Below are positions 37,215 to 46,216 of a stretch of DNA of 64,000 nucleotides, one piece after another. The notes beneath the pieces are model-generated. The model worked only from the letters and a program-made list of their open reading frames with translations. It was not told the DNA's origin and searched no databases. The stretch comes from Halanaerobium saccharolyticum (lineage in GTDB: Bacteria; Bacillota; Halanaerobiia; Halanaerobiales; Halanaerobiaceae), in assembly GCF_004362045.1 (NCBI RefSeq), contig NZ_SNWX01000011.1, positions 1 to 64,000 of the forward strand. Reading direction: 5' to 3'. Made by a program: the position numbers and the translations under genes. Every line of letters starts with the position of its first letter. Within the stretch, counting starts at the first letter, position 1.

Positions 37215-37776
37215 CTGTTTCAGACTCACCTCCATTTAACTCCTCTAAAGTAATATTTTCATTAGTATAAATACAAATAGAAGCCGCTATTTTGAGTGCT
37301 TCACTGGCGATATCCCCGGCATTCAGGTTTTGACCATGATTTGATAATGCTATTGCAGCCGCTCTTGCATAAGGGCCACCAGAACCAATAGCAGTAATCC
37401 TGCCATCAGGTTCAATCACATCACCATTACCTGAAATAATAAGGATTTCCTCCAGATTTGCAACAATTAGCAAAGCTTCAAGTTTTCTTAAAATTTTATC
37501 TGTCCGCCATTCTTTGGCCAGCTCCACTGCTGCCCGCTGCAGACTTCCATGATACTCTTCCAGTTTACCTTCAAATTTTTCAAAAAGAGTAAAAGCATCT
37601 GCAGATGTACCGGCGAATCCAGCTAAAATTTCACCATTATATAATCTTCTGACTTTTTTGGCTGTACTTTTCATAACTGTATTACCCAGGGTTACCTGTC
37701 CGTCTCCAGCCAGGGCCATACAACCATTATGTTTTACTGCAACTATAGTAGTTGCTTCAAAATCTGTAATTGACAA
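37207..37776 (-). CDS. hslV: HslV/ClpQ peptidase
   Basis: HslV is the proteasome-like chamber of the HslUV protease. The N-terminus reads [18 protein letters not shown], close to Bacillus ClpQ with its extra residues before the Thr-Thr pair. Which residue becomes the mature nucleophile cannot be told from sequence. The [26 protein letters not shown] and [13 protein letters not shown] motifs are clear. It starts at TTG with AAAGGAGG upstream. Confidence 0.95.
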   Translation of the reverse strand: MSITDFEATTIVAVKHNGCMALAGDGQVTLGNTVMKSTAKKVRRLYNGEILAGFAGTSADAFTLFEKFEGKLEEYHGSLQRAAVELAKEWRTDKILRKLEALLIVANLEEILIISGNGDVIEPDGRITAIGSGGPYARAAAIALSNHGQNLNAGDIASEALKIAASICIYTNENITLEELNGGESETGE

Positions 37777-37852
37777 TTTAGAACCTCCTTTACTTATAAT
37801 CTTATATTTTTAAATTGTCACATGATTCAAAATATTTTAACCTATTTTGTTT

Positions 37853-37882
37853 ATATTACCATGAAAAGATCAAAAATGTCAA
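37853..37882 (-). promoter_or_regulatory. Sigma-A promoter for hslV-hslU-codY
   Basis: A consensus TTGACA and TAATAT lie 18 bases apart on the minus strand, about 80 bases upstream of hslV. This is one of the strongest -35 matches in the window. Confidence 0.7.
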
Positions 37883-37970
37883 GTTAACGCTCTTAATTTC
37901 ACAATATTTTAACCATATTCTAATTTTTTTACATATCACAGCGTTTAATCTTATTAGTTATAATTATTAT

Positions 37971-37984
37971 TGTAAACGCTTTCT
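37971..37984. promoter_or_regulatory. CcpA-type cre match upstream of hslV
   Basis: TGTAAACGCTTTCT fits the catabolite-responsive element consensus TGWAARCGYTWWCW at every position. It lies about 90 bases upstream of the hslV promoter and past the end of topA. Function needs a CcpA homologue, which is not in this window. Confidence 0.4.
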
Positions 37985-37999
37985 TGAGTTGATTTTAAG

Positions 38000-38042
38000 G
38001 GCTTTCTCCAAATTTATTATTCCTTGAAATTTGAAGAAAGCC
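38000..38042 (-). terminator. Long imperfect hairpin after topA
   Basis: GGCTTTCT-C-CAAATTT pairs with AAATTTG-A-AGAAAGCC (15 bp with one mismatch) around an 11-base loop, 15 bases past the topA stop. The downstream tail CCTTAAAATC has no strong U-run, so it may stabilise the mRNA end as much as terminate. Confidence 0.5.
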
Positions 38043-38056
38043 AGATAAATCAAATT

Positions 38057-40135
38057 TTATTCTGCTTTTTCAGTATGTCCACATTCTTTATTGGTACATT
38101 TATAATGTTTTCCTTTGGCTTTAGTTGTTTTTTCAACCATCAGACTACCGCATTCAGGACATGGTTTTTTAACAGGTTTATTCCAGTTCATAAAATTACA
38201 GTCTGGATAATTACTGCAGCCATAAAAAGTTCTCCCTTTTTTAGAAGTTCTTTCTATGATCTCACCATCTTCACATTCCGGACAGTCAACACCAGTTTTA
38301 ATTAAATATGGCTTGGTGTTTTTACATTCAGGGTAACTGGAGCAGGCCAGAAATTTACCATAACGGCCATATTTAACTACCATTGGACTACCACATTTTT
38401 CGCAGACTTCATCAGTTTCTTCCACAATCTGGACACTTTCCATATTTTCTCTTGCATCTTCCAGACGCTGATAAAACGGCTCATAAAAATCTCTCAATAT
38501 TTTTTTCCAGTCTTCATTTCCTTTTTCTATTTCGTCCAGTCGTTTTTCTAAACCTGCTGTAAATTCAACATCAGTTACATCAGGAAAATAATCAGTTAAT
38601 AGTTCAGTTACAGTTTCGCCAAGTTCTGTTGGTTTAAAATAACGACCTTCTTTTTCTACATAATCCCGGGACTCTATGGTAGATAATGTTGGCGCATAGG
38701 TACTCGGACGTCCAATTCCTTCTTCTTCTAGAGTTTTTACAAGTGTAGCCTCCGAATATCTGGGAGGAGGAGTTGTAAAGTGCTGTTCAGGATTTGTCTT
38801 TAATAAACTGTATTGATCTTCCTCTTTTAAAACTGGAAGGTCAATATCATCTTCTTTTGCTTTTCCAGTTAAAATTAAATGTCCAGGGAATAAGAGGCGA
38901 GAGCCGCTAACTCTAAACTTGTATTTTTCCCCAGCCTTAAATTGGGCAGATATACTTTCGTAAAGAGCCGGACTCATCTGACTGGCAACAAATCTTTTCC
39001 AGATTAGATCATATAATTTATATTGATCTTTGGATAAATGTTTTTTCATCTTCTCAGGAGTTCTCTGAGTATCAGTTGGTCTGATAGCCTCATGGGCATC
39101 CTGAGCATTGGAATTTTTCTTCGATTTTTTCTTTGAACTTTTCAAAAATTTATCTCCATATTTATTGAGAATATAATCTTTGGCACCGTTTTTTGCTTCA
39201 TTAGAAAGCCTGGTGCTGTCGGTTCTGATATAAGAAATCAGACCAACTGTACCTGAACTCCCAATATCTATACCTTCATATAGCTGCTGAGCCAGATACA
39301 TTGTCTTTTTGGCAGTATAGTTAAGTTTATTTGAAGCTCGCTGCTGTAAAGTGGAAGTTGTAAATGGAGACTTTGGATTTCTTCTTCTTTTACGTTTTTT
39401 TACTTTAATTATTTCAAAATCATGATCTTTGATATCAGCAATTACCTGATCAACTTCTTTTTTGCTTTCTAGCTTAAACTTTTTATTATTAATTCTATAT
39501 AGATCTGCCTTTAATTTTTCATCACTCTCATTTTTTAACTCTACTTCCAGACTCCAGTATTCTTCCTCATCAAAATTTCTAATTTCTTCTTCTCGTTCAC
39601 AGATTATTTTAACTGCAACAGTTTGCACTCTACCCGCACTTAAGCCTTTACGTACTTTTTTCCACAGCAGAGGACTTAAGCGATATCCCACCAGACGATC
39701 TAGTAACCTCCGGGCCTGTTGGGCATCTACTAAATCTTTATTTATTGTCCGTGGGTTTTTAATTGCATTCTGAATTGCAGTTTTAGTTATTTCATTAAAT
39801 TCTATTCTATTATTTTCCTCATCGGATAATTTTAAGGCATAAGCCAGATGCCAGGAAATAGCTTCTCCTTCTCTATCAGGGTCAGTTGCAAGATATACAT
39901 CCTTACTCTTTTTAGCTGCTTTTCTTAATTTACTTAAAGTTTTTCCCTTACCCCGAATAGTAATATAATTTGGTTCAAAATCATTTTCTAAGTCGATTCC
40001 TAATTTACTTTTAGGTAAATCACGTACATGACCCATTGATGCTTCAACTTTATAATTCCTGCCTAAAAACTTCTTAATTGTCTTTGCCTTTGCAGGTGAC
40101 TCTACAATTACTAAATTCTTCTTTTTCTTTGCCAT
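38057..40135 (-). CDS. topA: DNA topoisomerase I
   Basis: This type IA topoisomerase relaxes negative supercoils. The 692-aa protein has the TOPRIM domain (VIVESPAKAKTIKKFLG, ATDPDREGEAISWHLA) and the active-site region GLISYIRTDSTRL with the nucleophile Tyr. DRLVGYRLSPLLW and RYSEATLVKTLEEEGIGRPS follow. Three C-terminal zinc ribbons follow (CEKCGSPM, CPECEDGE, CPECGSLM). In Bacillus the next genes are trmFO and xerC-like codV; here neither lies between topA and hslV. Confidence 0.97.
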   Translation of the reverse strand: MAKKKKNLVIVESPAKAKTIKKFLGRNYKVEASMGHVRDLPKSKLGIDLENDFEPNYITIRGKGKTLSKLRKAAKKSKDVYLATDPDREGEAISWHLAYALKLSDEENNRIEFNEITKTAIQNAIKNPRTINKDLVDAQQARRLLDRLVGYRLSPLLWKKVRKGLSAGRVQTVAVKIICEREEEIRNFDEEEYWSLEVELKNESDEKLKADLYRINNKKFKLESKKEVDQVIADIKDHDFEIIKVKKRKRRRNPKSPFTTSTLQQRASNKLNYTAKKTMYLAQQLYEGIDIGSSGTVGLISYIRTDSTRLSNEAKNGAKDYILNKYGDKFLKSSKKKSKKNSNAQDAHEAIRPTDTQRTPEKMKKHLSKDQYKLYDLIWKRFVASQMSPALYESISAQFKAGEKYKFRVSGSRLLFPGHLILTGKAKEDDIDLPVLKEEDQYSLLKTNPEQHFTTPPPRYSEATLVKTLEEEGIGRPSTYAPTLSTIESRDYVEKEGRYFKPTELGETVTELLTDYFPDVTDVEFTAGLEKRLDEIEKGNEDWKKILRDFYEPFYQRLEDARENMESVQIVEETDEVCEKCGSPMVVKYGRYGKFLACSSYPECKNTKPYLIKTGVDCPECEDGEIIERTSKKGRTFYGCSNYPDCNFMNWNKPVKKPCPECGSLMVEKTTKAKGKHYKCTNKECGHTEKAE

Positions 40136-40159
40136 TAAATTGATACCTCCAGTAAACTT

Positions 40160-40648
40160 TTAGTTTACTCTCTGTTGTTTTAAAAGATTGCTGTCAAATT
40201 CATTTATTTCAGCTGAAATTGTCAGCATTAATTCTGAATCATCAACAACATCATTAATAATATCCCAGACCAGATCAGCCTTTAAATCATCAACACTTGC
40301 AATCTGCATCATTCTATAAATAATAATTTCCAGCTCATCTGCTGATAAAATACCAAGTCCATTCAATTTATAAATTATGGACTTAATTTCATTACTAAAA
40401 TAAAAATTTTCTACTTTAGTAAATACTCTGTTATAACCACTTGGCATCTCATAATCAATATAAAAATCGCGATCTTCAACAGAAATCACTTCACTAAATA
40501 TAACTTCAAATGCTTCACTAATATTTTCAATTGTATAACCCTGGTCTTCTAATTCTATTATAACATCTTCCTGTTTCCGCCAGAGATCCTCATCATTCAG
40601 CATTTTATGGATAAGAACACTTAAAATTTCTATCACTTTTTTATTCAT
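40160..40648 (-). CDS. smg: Smg family protein (DUF494)
   Basis: The 162-aa protein matches the Smg/DUF494 pattern: VLxxL-type first helix (VIEILSVLIHKMLNDED), an acidic ELEDQGYTIENISEAFEVI segment, and a C-terminal VDDLKADLVWDIINDVVDD. Its place between dprA and topA is that of E. coli smg. Function is unknown in the family. The open frame starts at 40687, but homologues begin at the ATG at 40648. That ATG has no close Shine-Dalgarno; GGGAGG lies 33 bases upstream with a small GGCA-GAAA-TGCC hairpin in between. Confidence 0.8.
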   Translation of the reverse strand: MNKKVIEILSVLIHKMLNDEDLWRKQEDVIIELEDQGYTIENISEAFEVIFSEVISVEDRDFYIDYEMPSGYNRVFTKVENFYFSNEIKSIIYKLNGLGILSADELEIIIYRMMQIASVDDLKADLVWDIINDVVDDSELMLTISAEINEFDSNLLKQQRVN

Positions 40649-40711
40649 ATTATTCTGGCATTTCTGCCGATTAGGCCTCCCTATCATAAAAAATCTTTAA
40701 CTAGTATATTA

Positions 40712-41854
40712 TTATATTGGTTTAAGGAGATTTTGTAAACCCTTAAATTGATATTTTTTCCCTTTTAGGCGAATTATAAGATTCATTAACTCTAATTTTA
40801 CCAGTATTTGATCAACTTTTTCTGAATCCAGATTACTTAATCTGACCAGATCATTATAGTATATTTCAATTTCATGTTGAAACAGTTTTAGAATTTTAAT
40901 TTCATCTGAATTAAGCTCGGGATAAATATTATTGAATAATTTATCAGTTTCTACAAATTCATTCTGCTCTTTATTATTCTGTAAATATCTACTTAAATAA
41001 TCTATAATATCACTTACTTTTGTGAAAATTGCTGCTCCTTTTTTGAGCAATCTATTACAGCCAACAGAACTGGGACGATCAATATTTCCTGGTACAGCCA
41101 TAACGTCTTTTCCCTGTTCCAGAGCATAATCAACTGTAATCAGAGTTCCGCTCTTTTCTCCAGCCTCAACTACTAAAATTAAATCTGAGAGTCCGCTGAT
41201 AATTCTATTTCTTCTGGGAAAGTTCCTGGCCCGGGGAGCAATCTCTGCGTTAAATTCTGTTAACATTAGACCTCTATCAATTATTTTTTGAGACAGCATT
41301 TTATTCTGGGAAGGATAAAGATAATTGAAGCCATTCCCTAAAACTGCTGTAGTAATTCCACCATCAGCCGCTAAGGCCCCCTGATGAGCAGTACTGTCTA
41401 TTCCCCTGGCCAGGCCGCTTATAATATTTATCCCCTTTTCAGCCAGCTCTGAAGCTGTTTTACCTGCTATTTTTCGGCCATAAAGAGTTGAGTTTCTGGA
41501 TCCTATAATAGCAACAGCCGGCAGCTGAAAATTTAAACCTCCTTTATAAAAAATAACAGGTGGAGGATCATAAATTTCTTTTAACCTGTCCGGATATTGA
41601 TTATTATATAATGTAAGATAACTAATCTGCTCTTTTTTTAACTCAGTAAATATTTCCTGCGGTTTAAATTTTTCTTTATGATCATTAAATTTTTTAATTT
41701 TAAAATCTGTTAAGCCCAGATTTTTTAGCTGCTGCTTATTTAAAGACCACATTTCTTCTAGATTATTCAGTTTATTTATTAAATCAATAATTGTTCTGGG
41801 ACCAAATCCACTCAGCTGATTCAGGAAAATTATTATCATTTCATTAATATCCAT
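40712..41854 (-). CDS. dprA: DNA processing protein DprA
   Basis: DprA loads RecA on incoming single-stranded DNA in natural transformation. The protein has an N-terminal HhH/SAM-like region, a Rossmann core with AIIGSRNSTLYGRKIAG, SGLARGIDSTAHQGAL, VPGNIDRPSSVGCNRLLKKGA, and a C-terminal winged-helix (from about residue 310). AAGGAGG precedes the start. With comM at 50086 it hints that competence functions are kept. Confidence 0.95.
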   Translation of the reverse strand: MDINEMIIIFLNQLSGFGPRTIIDLINKLNNLEEMWSLNKQQLKNLGLTDFKIKKFNDHKEKFKPQEIFTELKKEQISYLTLYNNQYPDRLKEIYDPPPVIFYKGGLNFQLPAVAIIGSRNSTLYGRKIAGKTASELAEKGINIISGLARGIDSTAHQGALAADGGITTAVLGNGFNYLYPSQNKMLSQKIIDRGLMLTEFNAEIAPRARNFPRRNRIISGLSDLILVVEAGEKSGTLITVDYALEQGKDVMAVPGNIDRPSSVGCNRLLKKGAAIFTKVSDIIDYLSRYLQNNKEQNEFVETDKLFNNIYPELNSDEIKILKLFQHEIEIYYNDLVRLSNLDSEKVDQILVKLELMNLIIRLKGKKYQFKGLQNLLKPI

Positions 41855-41879
41855 AATTTGCCTCCTTATTTTTAATTAT

Positions 41880-41908
41880 ATTATATATCCAAATTTTGTT
41901 AAAATCAA
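41880..41908 (-). promoter_or_regulatory. Sigma-A promoter for dprA-smg-topA
   Basis: TTGATT and a consensus TATAAT with an exact 17-base spacer lie 26 bases upstream of the dprA ATG on the minus strand. The rest of the 184-bp divergent gap to trkH is AT-rich, with no second clear promoter for the plus strand. Confidence 0.7.
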
Positions 41909-42038
41909 ATTTTATCTTAAAAACATTATTCCCTTGAATTTTATGGCTAATAAAGGAAATGATAGTTCGTTCTTGAATATGTAATTAATAGAAGTTATTT
42001 ATAATAAATTATTTTTAACAACTAAGGAGGTAAATTTA

Positions 42039-43529
42039 TTGCTCAAATCTACCAAATATAATACAATCCTCTATTTTTTAAGTATACTGGCATTTATCAT
42101 GGGTTTTATTATAGTAATTCCCTTAGTTCTTGCCTTTATCTATCAGGATGGAAATAATATTTATCAGGCATTTTACTATACAATTATTATTTCTCTAATT
42201 ACAGGAACCATTTTAAAACTGCCCACTGATCCCGAGAACATATACATAGACTTAACAACTGCTATGCTATTGTGTGCTGCAGGCTGGATCATTGTTTCTG
42301 TTTTAGGTGCTCTTCCTTTTATAATTGGAATAGAAAAGTCTTTTATTGATTCTTTTTTTGAAGCAGTTAGTGGCTTTACTACTACTGGAATCACTGTCTT
42401 TACTGGCCTGGATTCGATGCCCAAGTCAATAATTTTCTGGAGAAGTTTAATGCAGCTTTTAGGTGGACTTGGAATTTTAACTTTTTTTCTGTTGATCTCG
42501 ACCAGGGCCAAAGGCGAAACCTGGCAGCTTTTTAGTGCAGAAAGCCATAAAATTAATGTTTCCAGGCCAGTACCGAATGTATTTAAAACTGTAAAAATAC
42601 TCTGGATGATTTATTTAGGTTTTATGCTGTTGGAGAGTATTATCTTAATTTTCCTTGGCCTTTCTGTTTTCGATGCTTTAACTCATAGTTTTACCACTTT
42701 ATCAACCGGTGGTTTTTCGCATTATGATGCAAGTATTGCTCATTATGCAGCTAGTGGTTATTCAAATTATATTCTGATTGAATATGTAATAACTTTTTTT
42801 ATGTTTCTTGGGGGTGCAAACTTTTTACTTCACTATAGATTTTTTACTAAAGATTACGAAAGTATTAAAAAGAATAGTGAACTAAAAACTTTTATTAGAT
42901 TAATTTTATATTCAACAATTTTTATTAGTGTTTTAATTATAGTTTTAAATACAGCTGGTAATTTTGGGGCTGAAGAAATTTTTCGCAAAACAATTTTTCA
43001 GGTTACTTCTATCCTTACTACCACAGGATTTGGAACCCATAATATTAATTCCAGCTTTTTTCCAGCTGCTGCCAGACAGATATTTATAGTGTTTATGCTG
43101 ATCGGCGGTAGTGTAGGGTCAACTTCTGGTGGAATTAAGGTAATGCGTTTGAATATTTTGGGGGGGTTGTTTAATCGAGAAGTTAAAAAAATATATTTAC
43201 CTAATCATGCTGTTTTACCCGTTACACTTGATAAGAGTATCATAGATAGTGATGAAATAAATAAATTAACAGGCTTATTTTCTTTCTGGCTATTTTTAAT
43301 TATAATTGGAGGTATAATTACTTCTATTTTTTCTGATCTTAACGGCTGGCAGGCATTTTCAGGAATGTTTTCAGCTATGGGAAATATAGGTCCATTTTTC
43401 TTTTCTGTAGAAAAAATGGCCTCTCTCTCCCCCGTTATTAAAATGACTTATATCATTGGAATGCTGGCTGGAAGATTAGAAATTCTGCCGATTATAATTT
43501 TATTTACTAAAAAAGCCTGGGAAGAATAA
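42039..43529 (+). CDS. trkH: TrkH/KtrB-family potassium uptake channel
   Basis: This membrane subunit conducts K+ (sometimes Na+) into the cell. The 496-aa protein has the four pore loops of the superfamily: SGFTTTGITV (about 108), TTLSTGGFSH (about 220), SILTTTGFGTH (about 330) and FSAMGNIGP (about 447), each with a filter Gly. About ten helices flank them. It starts at TTG with a perfect AAGGAGG ten bases upstream. It is paired with trkA. K+ accumulation fits a salt-in halophile, though K+ uptake alone does not prove it. Confidence 0.94.
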   Translation: MLKSTKYNTILYFLSILAFIMGFIIVIPLVLAFIYQDGNNIYQAFYYTIIISLITGTILKLPTDPENIYIDLTTAMLLCAAGWIIVSVLGALPFIIGIEKSFIDSFFEAVSGFTTTGITVFTGLDSMPKSIIFWRSLMQLLGGLGILTFFLLISTRAKGETWQLFSAESHKINVSRPVPNVFKTVKILWMIYLGFMLLESIILIFLGLSVFDALTHSFTTLSTGGFSHYDASIAHYAASGYSNYILIEYVITFFMFLGGANFLLHYRFFTKDYESIKKNSELKTFIRLILYSTIFISVLIIVLNTAGNFGAEEIFRKTIFQVTSILTTTGFGTHNINSSFFPAAARQIFIVFMLIGGSVGSTSGGIKVMRLNILGGLFNREVKKIYLPNHAVLPVTLDKSIIDSDEINKLTGLFSFWLFLIIIGGIITSIFSDLNGWQAFSGMFSAMGNIGPFFFSVEKMASLSPVIKMTYIIGMLAGRLEILPIIILFTKKAWEE

Positions 43530-43565
43530 AGAATAAGTTTAAGCTCTAATAATGGAGGTATAGAA

Positions 43566-44240
43566 ATGTATATAATTATTGCTGGTGGAGGTATTGCAGG
43601 AAGAAACTTAACAAAAAGTTTAGTTCAAAAACATGATGTAATTGTAATAGAAAAAGATCAAAATGTTGCTGAAAAAATATACAGCCGTTATGGTGCAGTA
43701 ACTGTTCTGGGGAGTGCAACCAGAATTGATATTTTAAAAGAAGCCGGCATCGAAAAATGTGATGTTGCAATCGCAGTAATGAGAGATGACGCAGATAATT
43801 TATCTTTTTCTCTGCTTTCTAAAAACTTTGGGGTAGAAAAGATTCTGGTAAGAATGAGAGAACCGGAATACGAAAACGCCTATCAGATGGCAGGGGCAAC
43901 AAATATTGCTGCTACTATGGAGTTAATTGTCGACCGCTTTATTACAGATATTGAAGAACCTGATGTCCGGAAAGTGGCGTCTCTTGGTGATGGCAAAGCT
44001 GAGGTTTCAATTTTAACCATTCCAGCTGATTCGAGGATTTCTGGGATGAAAATCTCAGAGATTGTAAGTCAAAAAAACTTCCCCGAAAACTGTGTAATTG
44101 CAGGAATATTTGATAAAAAACAGGATAGATATATTGTTCCCAGGGGAAATAGAGAAATTTTTGCCGGTAATCAGGTCTTTCTGGTAGCCTCTAAAGATGA
44201 TATGGAAAGAGCAGCCAACTTTTTACTTAATAATGAATAA
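43566..44240 (+). CDS. trkA: TrkA/KtrA-family NAD-binding regulatory subunit
   Basis: This cytoplasmic RCK protein gates TrkH in response to nucleotides. It has the Rossmann motif IIIAGGGIAGRNL at residues 2-14, an acidic VIVIEKD at the end of strand 2, VLGSATRIDILKEAGIEKCDVAIAV, and a C-terminal RCK_C (TrkA_C) domain from about 140. At 224 aa it has one RCK_N/RCK_C pair (KtrA-like), not the doubled form of E. coli TrkA. GGAGG precedes it; it lies 36 bases after trkH. Confidence 0.94.
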   Translation: MYIIIAGGGIAGRNLTKSLVQKHDVIVIEKDQNVAEKIYSRYGAVTVLGSATRIDILKEAGIEKCDVAIAVMRDDADNLSFSLLSKNFGVEKILVRMREPEYENAYQMAGATNIAATMELIVDRFITDIEEPDVRKVASLGDGKAEVSILTIPADSRISGMKISEIVSQKNFPENCVIAGIFDKKQDRYIVPRGNREIFAGNQVFLVASKDDMERAANFLLNNE

Positions 44241-44248
44241 ATAAGTAC

Positions 44249-44289
44249 AAAAAAAGGCTGAGCGTATTTTATCTACGCTCAGCTTTTTT
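44249..44289. terminator. Bidirectional terminator between trkA and the SIMPL gene
   Basis: A perfect 10-bp stem (GCTGAGCGTA/TACGCTCAGC) has a seven-base loop, eight A on the left and six T on the right. It can end both trkA (plus) and the convergent SIMPL-domain gene (minus). Confidence 0.9.
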
Positions 44290-44299
44290 AGCTTTATAA

Positions 44300-45061
44300 T
44301 TAATATAATTCTATTTCTGCTGATAGAGAAACACTGATATTAACTTTTTGTTCTGCCAGCGGAACTTTCGTAAAATCTCCAGTTTCCGCAGTTCTAGTCA
44401 TAGTTTTTAGGGCATCACTACCATAAATATTCTGGTTTCCAAAATTAATTTTTTTAATTCTGTAATTTTCCTTATCCAGATTTTCAGCCAGAAAAGCAGC
44501 TCTATCTCTAAGTGAGCTTAAAGCCTGAGCTGTAACTTCTTCTAAAGCCTGTTTGCTGCTTTCCAGACGATAGTTGATATTAACCACTCTATTGGCACCT
44601 GCCTCCAGTAATCGGCCCAATAAGACTGGTAATTCAGCCAAATTAGTAGAAGTAAACTTTATCTGATTACTAACCGTGTAATAAGTAACTCTCTCTCCAG
44701 TTTGTTCATTAGTTCTAGTCTGAGGATAAACTCTAAAACCCTGAGTTTCTATATTTTGAAGCTCTGCCTCTTCCAAAATTGTCATTAACCTACTTACAAT
44801 CCTATTATTTTCTTCCACTGCTGCTGCCTGTTCGGTATTTTCGTTTTCAAAACCGAGCACTACATCAACAATATTAGGGTCATATTCCTCCTGCTGACTG
44901 ATACTTAAATTAGCAGTAATATAATCTTCACTCACCTCTGCTGGAACTTCTCTCTCTGCTGTTTCTAAAGCCGGAACATTAAAATACAAACCATTTACCA
45001 CTAAAACAGATAATAAAATTAAAGCTATAAAAACTAAAAACATTCCTAAATTTTTATTCAT
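44300..45061 (-). CDS. SIMPL domain (DUF541) exported protein
   Basis: The N-terminus has a single hydrophobic segment (about residues 5-28), so the 253-aa protein is exported or membrane-anchored. The rest matches the SIMPL/DUF541 family: ITANLSISQQEEYDPNIVDV, QGFRVYPQTR, the YTVSNQIKFTS strand and a C-terminal LAEQKVNISVSLSAEIEL. Family members form periplasmic or surface oligomers of unclear role. It follows exbD after a 122-base gap without a clear terminator, so it may be part of the B12-uptake operon. AAGGAGGGG supports the ATG at 45061. Confidence 0.82.
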   Translation of the reverse strand: MNKNLGMFLVFIALILLSVLVVNGLYFNVPALETAEREVPAEVSEDYITANLSISQQEEYDPNIVDVVLGFENENTEQAAAVEENNRIVSRLMTILEEAELQNIETQGFRVYPQTRTNEQTGERVTYYTVSNQIKFTSTNLAELPVLLGRLLEAGANRVVNINYRLESSKQALEEVTAQALSSLRDRAAFLAENLDKENYRIKKINFGNQNIYGSDALKTMTRTAETGDFTKVPLAEQKVNISVSLSAEIELY

Positions 45062-45186
45062 CAAAATCCCCTCCTTTTGCTTTTATTAAATTTCTTTTAT
45101 TTAAGATTAATAATTAAGCTCTAAATATATAATTCTAATAAGATTGAAAAAATCCTTTTTTATTTTATTAATTGAGAAATTAATAT

Positions 45187-45585
45187 TTAATTTTTCTGCC
45201 TCAGGGCAAATGAAATATTTTGATATCCTTGACTTTTGAATTCTTCAACTAAAAATATAACCGATTCAAAATCACTTTTTCTATCCGAATAAATTTTAAC
45301 TTTTTTATTTTCTTCACTATTTATGATAGTAAAAAGCTCAGCAATATTTTGACTATTATATCTTTTACCATCAAAATATATTTTGTTATTTTGATCTAAA
45401 AAAATATTTATCTCCTCCTGGGTTGAACTCTGACCGATACTGCTGTCAGGAACTGTAATATTATATAGTGCTTCCTCTCCCTGTAAGCTGGAAGATACTA
45501 AAAAGAAAATCAAAAGCAAAAATACTATGTCAATCATCGGGGCCAGATTTAAGGTGGAATCCTTTTTTTTAGGCTGATATTTCAT
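45187..45585 (-). CDS. exbD: ExbD/TolR biopolymer transport protein
   Basis: ExbD is the proton-channel partner of ExbB that energises TonB. The 132-aa protein has one N-terminal membrane helix with the essential Asp in NLAPMIDIVFLLLIFFLVSS (Asp 19) and a periplasmic domain ending in QGYQNISFALRQ. Its start overlaps the end of exbB by 17 bases. The TolR subfamily is an alternative, but the next genes are tonB and a receptor. Confidence 0.93.
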   Translation of the reverse strand: MKYQPKKKDSTLNLAPMIDIVFLLLIFFLVSSSLQGEEALYNITVPDSSIGQSSTQEEINIFLDQNNKIYFDGKRYNSQNIAELFTIINSEENKKVKIYSDRKSDFESVIFLVEEFKSQGYQNISFALRQKN

Positions 45586-46201
45586 TATTTTTCAGTCCCT
45601 TGATTTCTTCTCTAAAGAGCCTGCTTTCAATTTCCAGCCTCAGATTATTCATCTGATTGTGAAGTTTTTCTATTTTTGAGTAAAAATAATGATAAAAAGC
45701 TGCAGCAGGCAGGGAAATAATTAAACCGGCCGCAGTTGTAAATAGAGCTTCAGAAATACCAAGGGCCATCTGCTCAGGACTGCCTCCTACACTTAAAACC
45801 TGAAAAGTTTTAATCATACCGCTGACTGTCCCCAGCAGACCTAAAGTTGGTGAAACCTGAGCAATAAAATTTAGAAAGCCTAAGTGCTTTTCCAGTTCAG
45901 GTAGTTTATCCACCTCTTCTGCATCCAGATACAAATTGAATTCTTCTCTATTTTTAGGATTTTTTGCTAACAAACTGTGATAAATATCTGCGGCAATACC
46001 TTTTTCATCTTTTAAAATATTATTCTGCTTATTAGCGGGATCAAAATTAATAATTCCCTTTAAATATTTATCTTTATTTATTCTTCTATATTTCACAAGA
46101 AATATAATGCTTCTCTCAAAAACTATAAAAATCATTAAAAATGCAGCTAAAAGCAGTGGATAAGCAGCAATACCTGCTGTGTCAATAAATTCTGTAATCA
46201 T
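45569..46201 (-). CDS. exbB: ExbB/TolQ proton-channel protein
   Basis: ExbB forms the pentameric inner-membrane motor with ExbD. The 210-aa protein has three hydrophobic spans: about 12-30, then a pair near 118-145 and 155-180. The family signature LNFIAQVSPTLGLLGTVSGMI is at about 108-128 and ALFTTAAGLIISLPAAAFYHY at about 149. It is between tonB and exbD in an order consistent with one operon. Confidence 0.94.
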   Translation of the reverse strand: MITEFIDTAGIAAYPLLLAAFLMIFIVFERSIIFLVKYRRINKDKYLKGIINFDPANKQNNILKDEKGIAADIYHSLLAKNPKNREEFNLYLDAEEVDKLPELEKHLGFLNFIAQVSPTLGLLGTVSGMIKTFQVLSVGGSPEQMALGISEALFTTAAGLIISLPAAAFYHYFYSKIEKLHNQMNNLRLEIESRLFREEIKGLKNNEISA

Positions 46202-46216
46202 AATTTATACCTCCAT

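Noticed and set aside
41910..42038. trkH promoter in the divergent gap
   Set aside because: TTGAAT and TATAAT are about 21 bases apart. A weaker TATTTA is at 17 bases, but it is not clear enough to annotate.
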